In this document: positions 63,517 through 64,000 of the stretch, in pieces
Numbering within the stretch: position 1 is the first letter of the stretch
Layout of the letters: every line of letters begins with the position of its first letter
DNA from: VXPQ01 sp965223485
GTDB taxonomy: Bacteria; Bacteroidota; Rhodothermia; Rhodothermales; VXPQ01
Length of the DNA: 64,000 bases
NCBI GenBank assembly: GCA_965223485.1
Contig: OZ244993.1
Coordinates: forward strand, 558,001 to 622,000
Direction of reading: 5' to 3'
Notes under the pieces: model-generated
What the model was told of the DNA's origin: nothing
What the model saw: the letters and a program-made list of their open reading frames with translations, nothing else
Databases searched by the model: none
Translations under genes and position numbers: made by a program

Positions 63517-64000
63517 GTGCCATTTCCCGCAAACCGGCGACCCCACGTCTGGGGTAGCCCGGTACCAAACCCCATTCGAACCGTTTTTCCATCACGGACC
63601 CTCTGCGTTGCATTTGCCTTGCTCATGGTGGCTGCAACCAACCCGGCAATGCGTGCGCACGCCACGGAAGCCGAGCACTGGCGTGGCGGCGATGGCGACA
63701 GGGTGGCAGCCACAGCAGTAGCCGCTGCCCCCGATGCGCCGACCAGCCTGACGGCGACAGCCTACGGAACGGCGACTGTCAACCTGTTATGGACTGCTCC
63801 AACGAACAACGGCGGCGCTGCAATTACCGGATACAGGATCGAGGCATTATCGAGGTACGAAAGCAACCTGGGTCGAATAGACACAGAAGAAACAGGAGAA
63901 TGGCGTGTACTGGTGGAAAACACCGGGGATACCAACGTATCCTACAGCCATACCGGGCTCGCACCCAATACTGTTTTGAGCTACCGGGTCTCGGCAATCA
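63517..64000 (+). CDS. secreted fibronectin type III domain protein (3' end beyond window)
   Basis: 161 codons visible. GTG 63517 is preceded by AGAGG at a 7-nt spacing; ATG 63625 is the alternative. The N-terminus ends in a hydrophobic stretch (TLCVAFALLMVAATNPAMRAHA) that fits a signal peptide. From about residue 70 an FN3 domain starts: PDAPTSLTATAYGTATVNLLW, NNGGAAITGYRIEALS, YSHTGLAPNTVLSYRVSAI. Surface or extracellular protein; the remainder lies outside the window. Confidence 0.75.
   Translation, partial: MPFPANRRPHVWGSPVPNPIRTVFPSRTLCVAFALLMVAATNPAMRAHATEAEHWRGGDGDRVAATAVAAAPDAPTSLTATAYGTATVNLLWTAPTNNGGAAITGYRIEALSRYESNLGRIDTEETGEWRVLVENTGDTNVSYSHTGLAPNTVLSYRVSAI

Overview
The window looks like chromosome of a moderately high-GC member of the Bacteroidota/Rhodothermota lineage (Rhodothermales-like). 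This is inferred from type IX secretion (T9SS) C-terminal sorting domains, PorV/PorQ-like barrels, TonB-dependent receptors with carboxypeptidase-regulatory N-termini, a GLPGLI protein beside its receptor, BshA (bacillithiol synthesis), a DUF2723 membrane protein and an HCO cytochrome oxidase cluster. No rRNA or tRNA gene, CRISPR array or complete insertion sequence was seen. Most of the window is dense housekeeping sequence with 4-bp ATGA/GTGA gene overlaps.

Layout. 0-7.4 kb (minus): a TonB-dependent receptor running off the left edge, then serA, engB, sucD, gatA, tatA. 7.7-12.6 kb (plus): aroA, murB and a cytochrome c maturation run ccmB-ccmC-ccmD-like-ccmE, with a small alkyltransferase gene on the minus strand. 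12.6-13.3 kb: a Phd/VapC-type toxin-antitoxin pair with a clear promoter/operator. 13.5-15.6 kb: a T9SS-exported propeller protein and a decayed relative. 15.7-19.8 kb (minus): mgtE, rsmA, a TPR protein, bioY. 20-25.2 kb: a CPBP membrane protease, then a four-gene minus-strand operon (lipoprotein, propeller protein, two PorV/PorQ-like barrels). 25.4-30.6 kb (minus): M50 protease, aminotransferase, coaD, rsmD and a possible pilus-like gene pair. 30.8-39.4 kb: pdxJ, era, pdxB, a small barrel, bshA, a TonB-C protein, an MBL hydrolase, an LptF/G permease, rsmI.

39.4-44.6 kb is an accessory island on the minus strand: hsdM, a DUF1016 N-terminal fragment, hsdS, a zeta-toxin-like ATPase, a small partner protein and an ATPase tail fragment, with no hsdR. 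It ends against an array of five tandem 22-bp palindromes (39406-39513), whose arms differ in sequence between units but stay self-complementary. 44.6-50.6 kb: a doubled DoxX protein, hpf, ybeY, a hypothetical gene, a cold-shock protein and a large DUF2723 protein. 50.9-53.7 kb is a second accessory patch: a tandemly duplicated DUF1499 gene, convergent with an MpaB-like oxygenase/sulfotransferase pair. 53.9-58.9 kb: a cytochrome oxidase operon led by a cupredoxin-like lipoprotein and ending with subunit II. 59-64 kb: a small hypothetical gene, an outer-membrane receptor with its GLPGLI partner, and the start of an FN3-domain secreted protein preceded by a strong hairpin.

The most notable observations are the covarying palindrome array beside the hsdR-less restriction-modification island, a CcmE whose heme ligand is a CxxxY motif instead of histidine, a MurB-like protein lacking the usual YRxS arginine, and the oxygenase/sulfotransferase pair.
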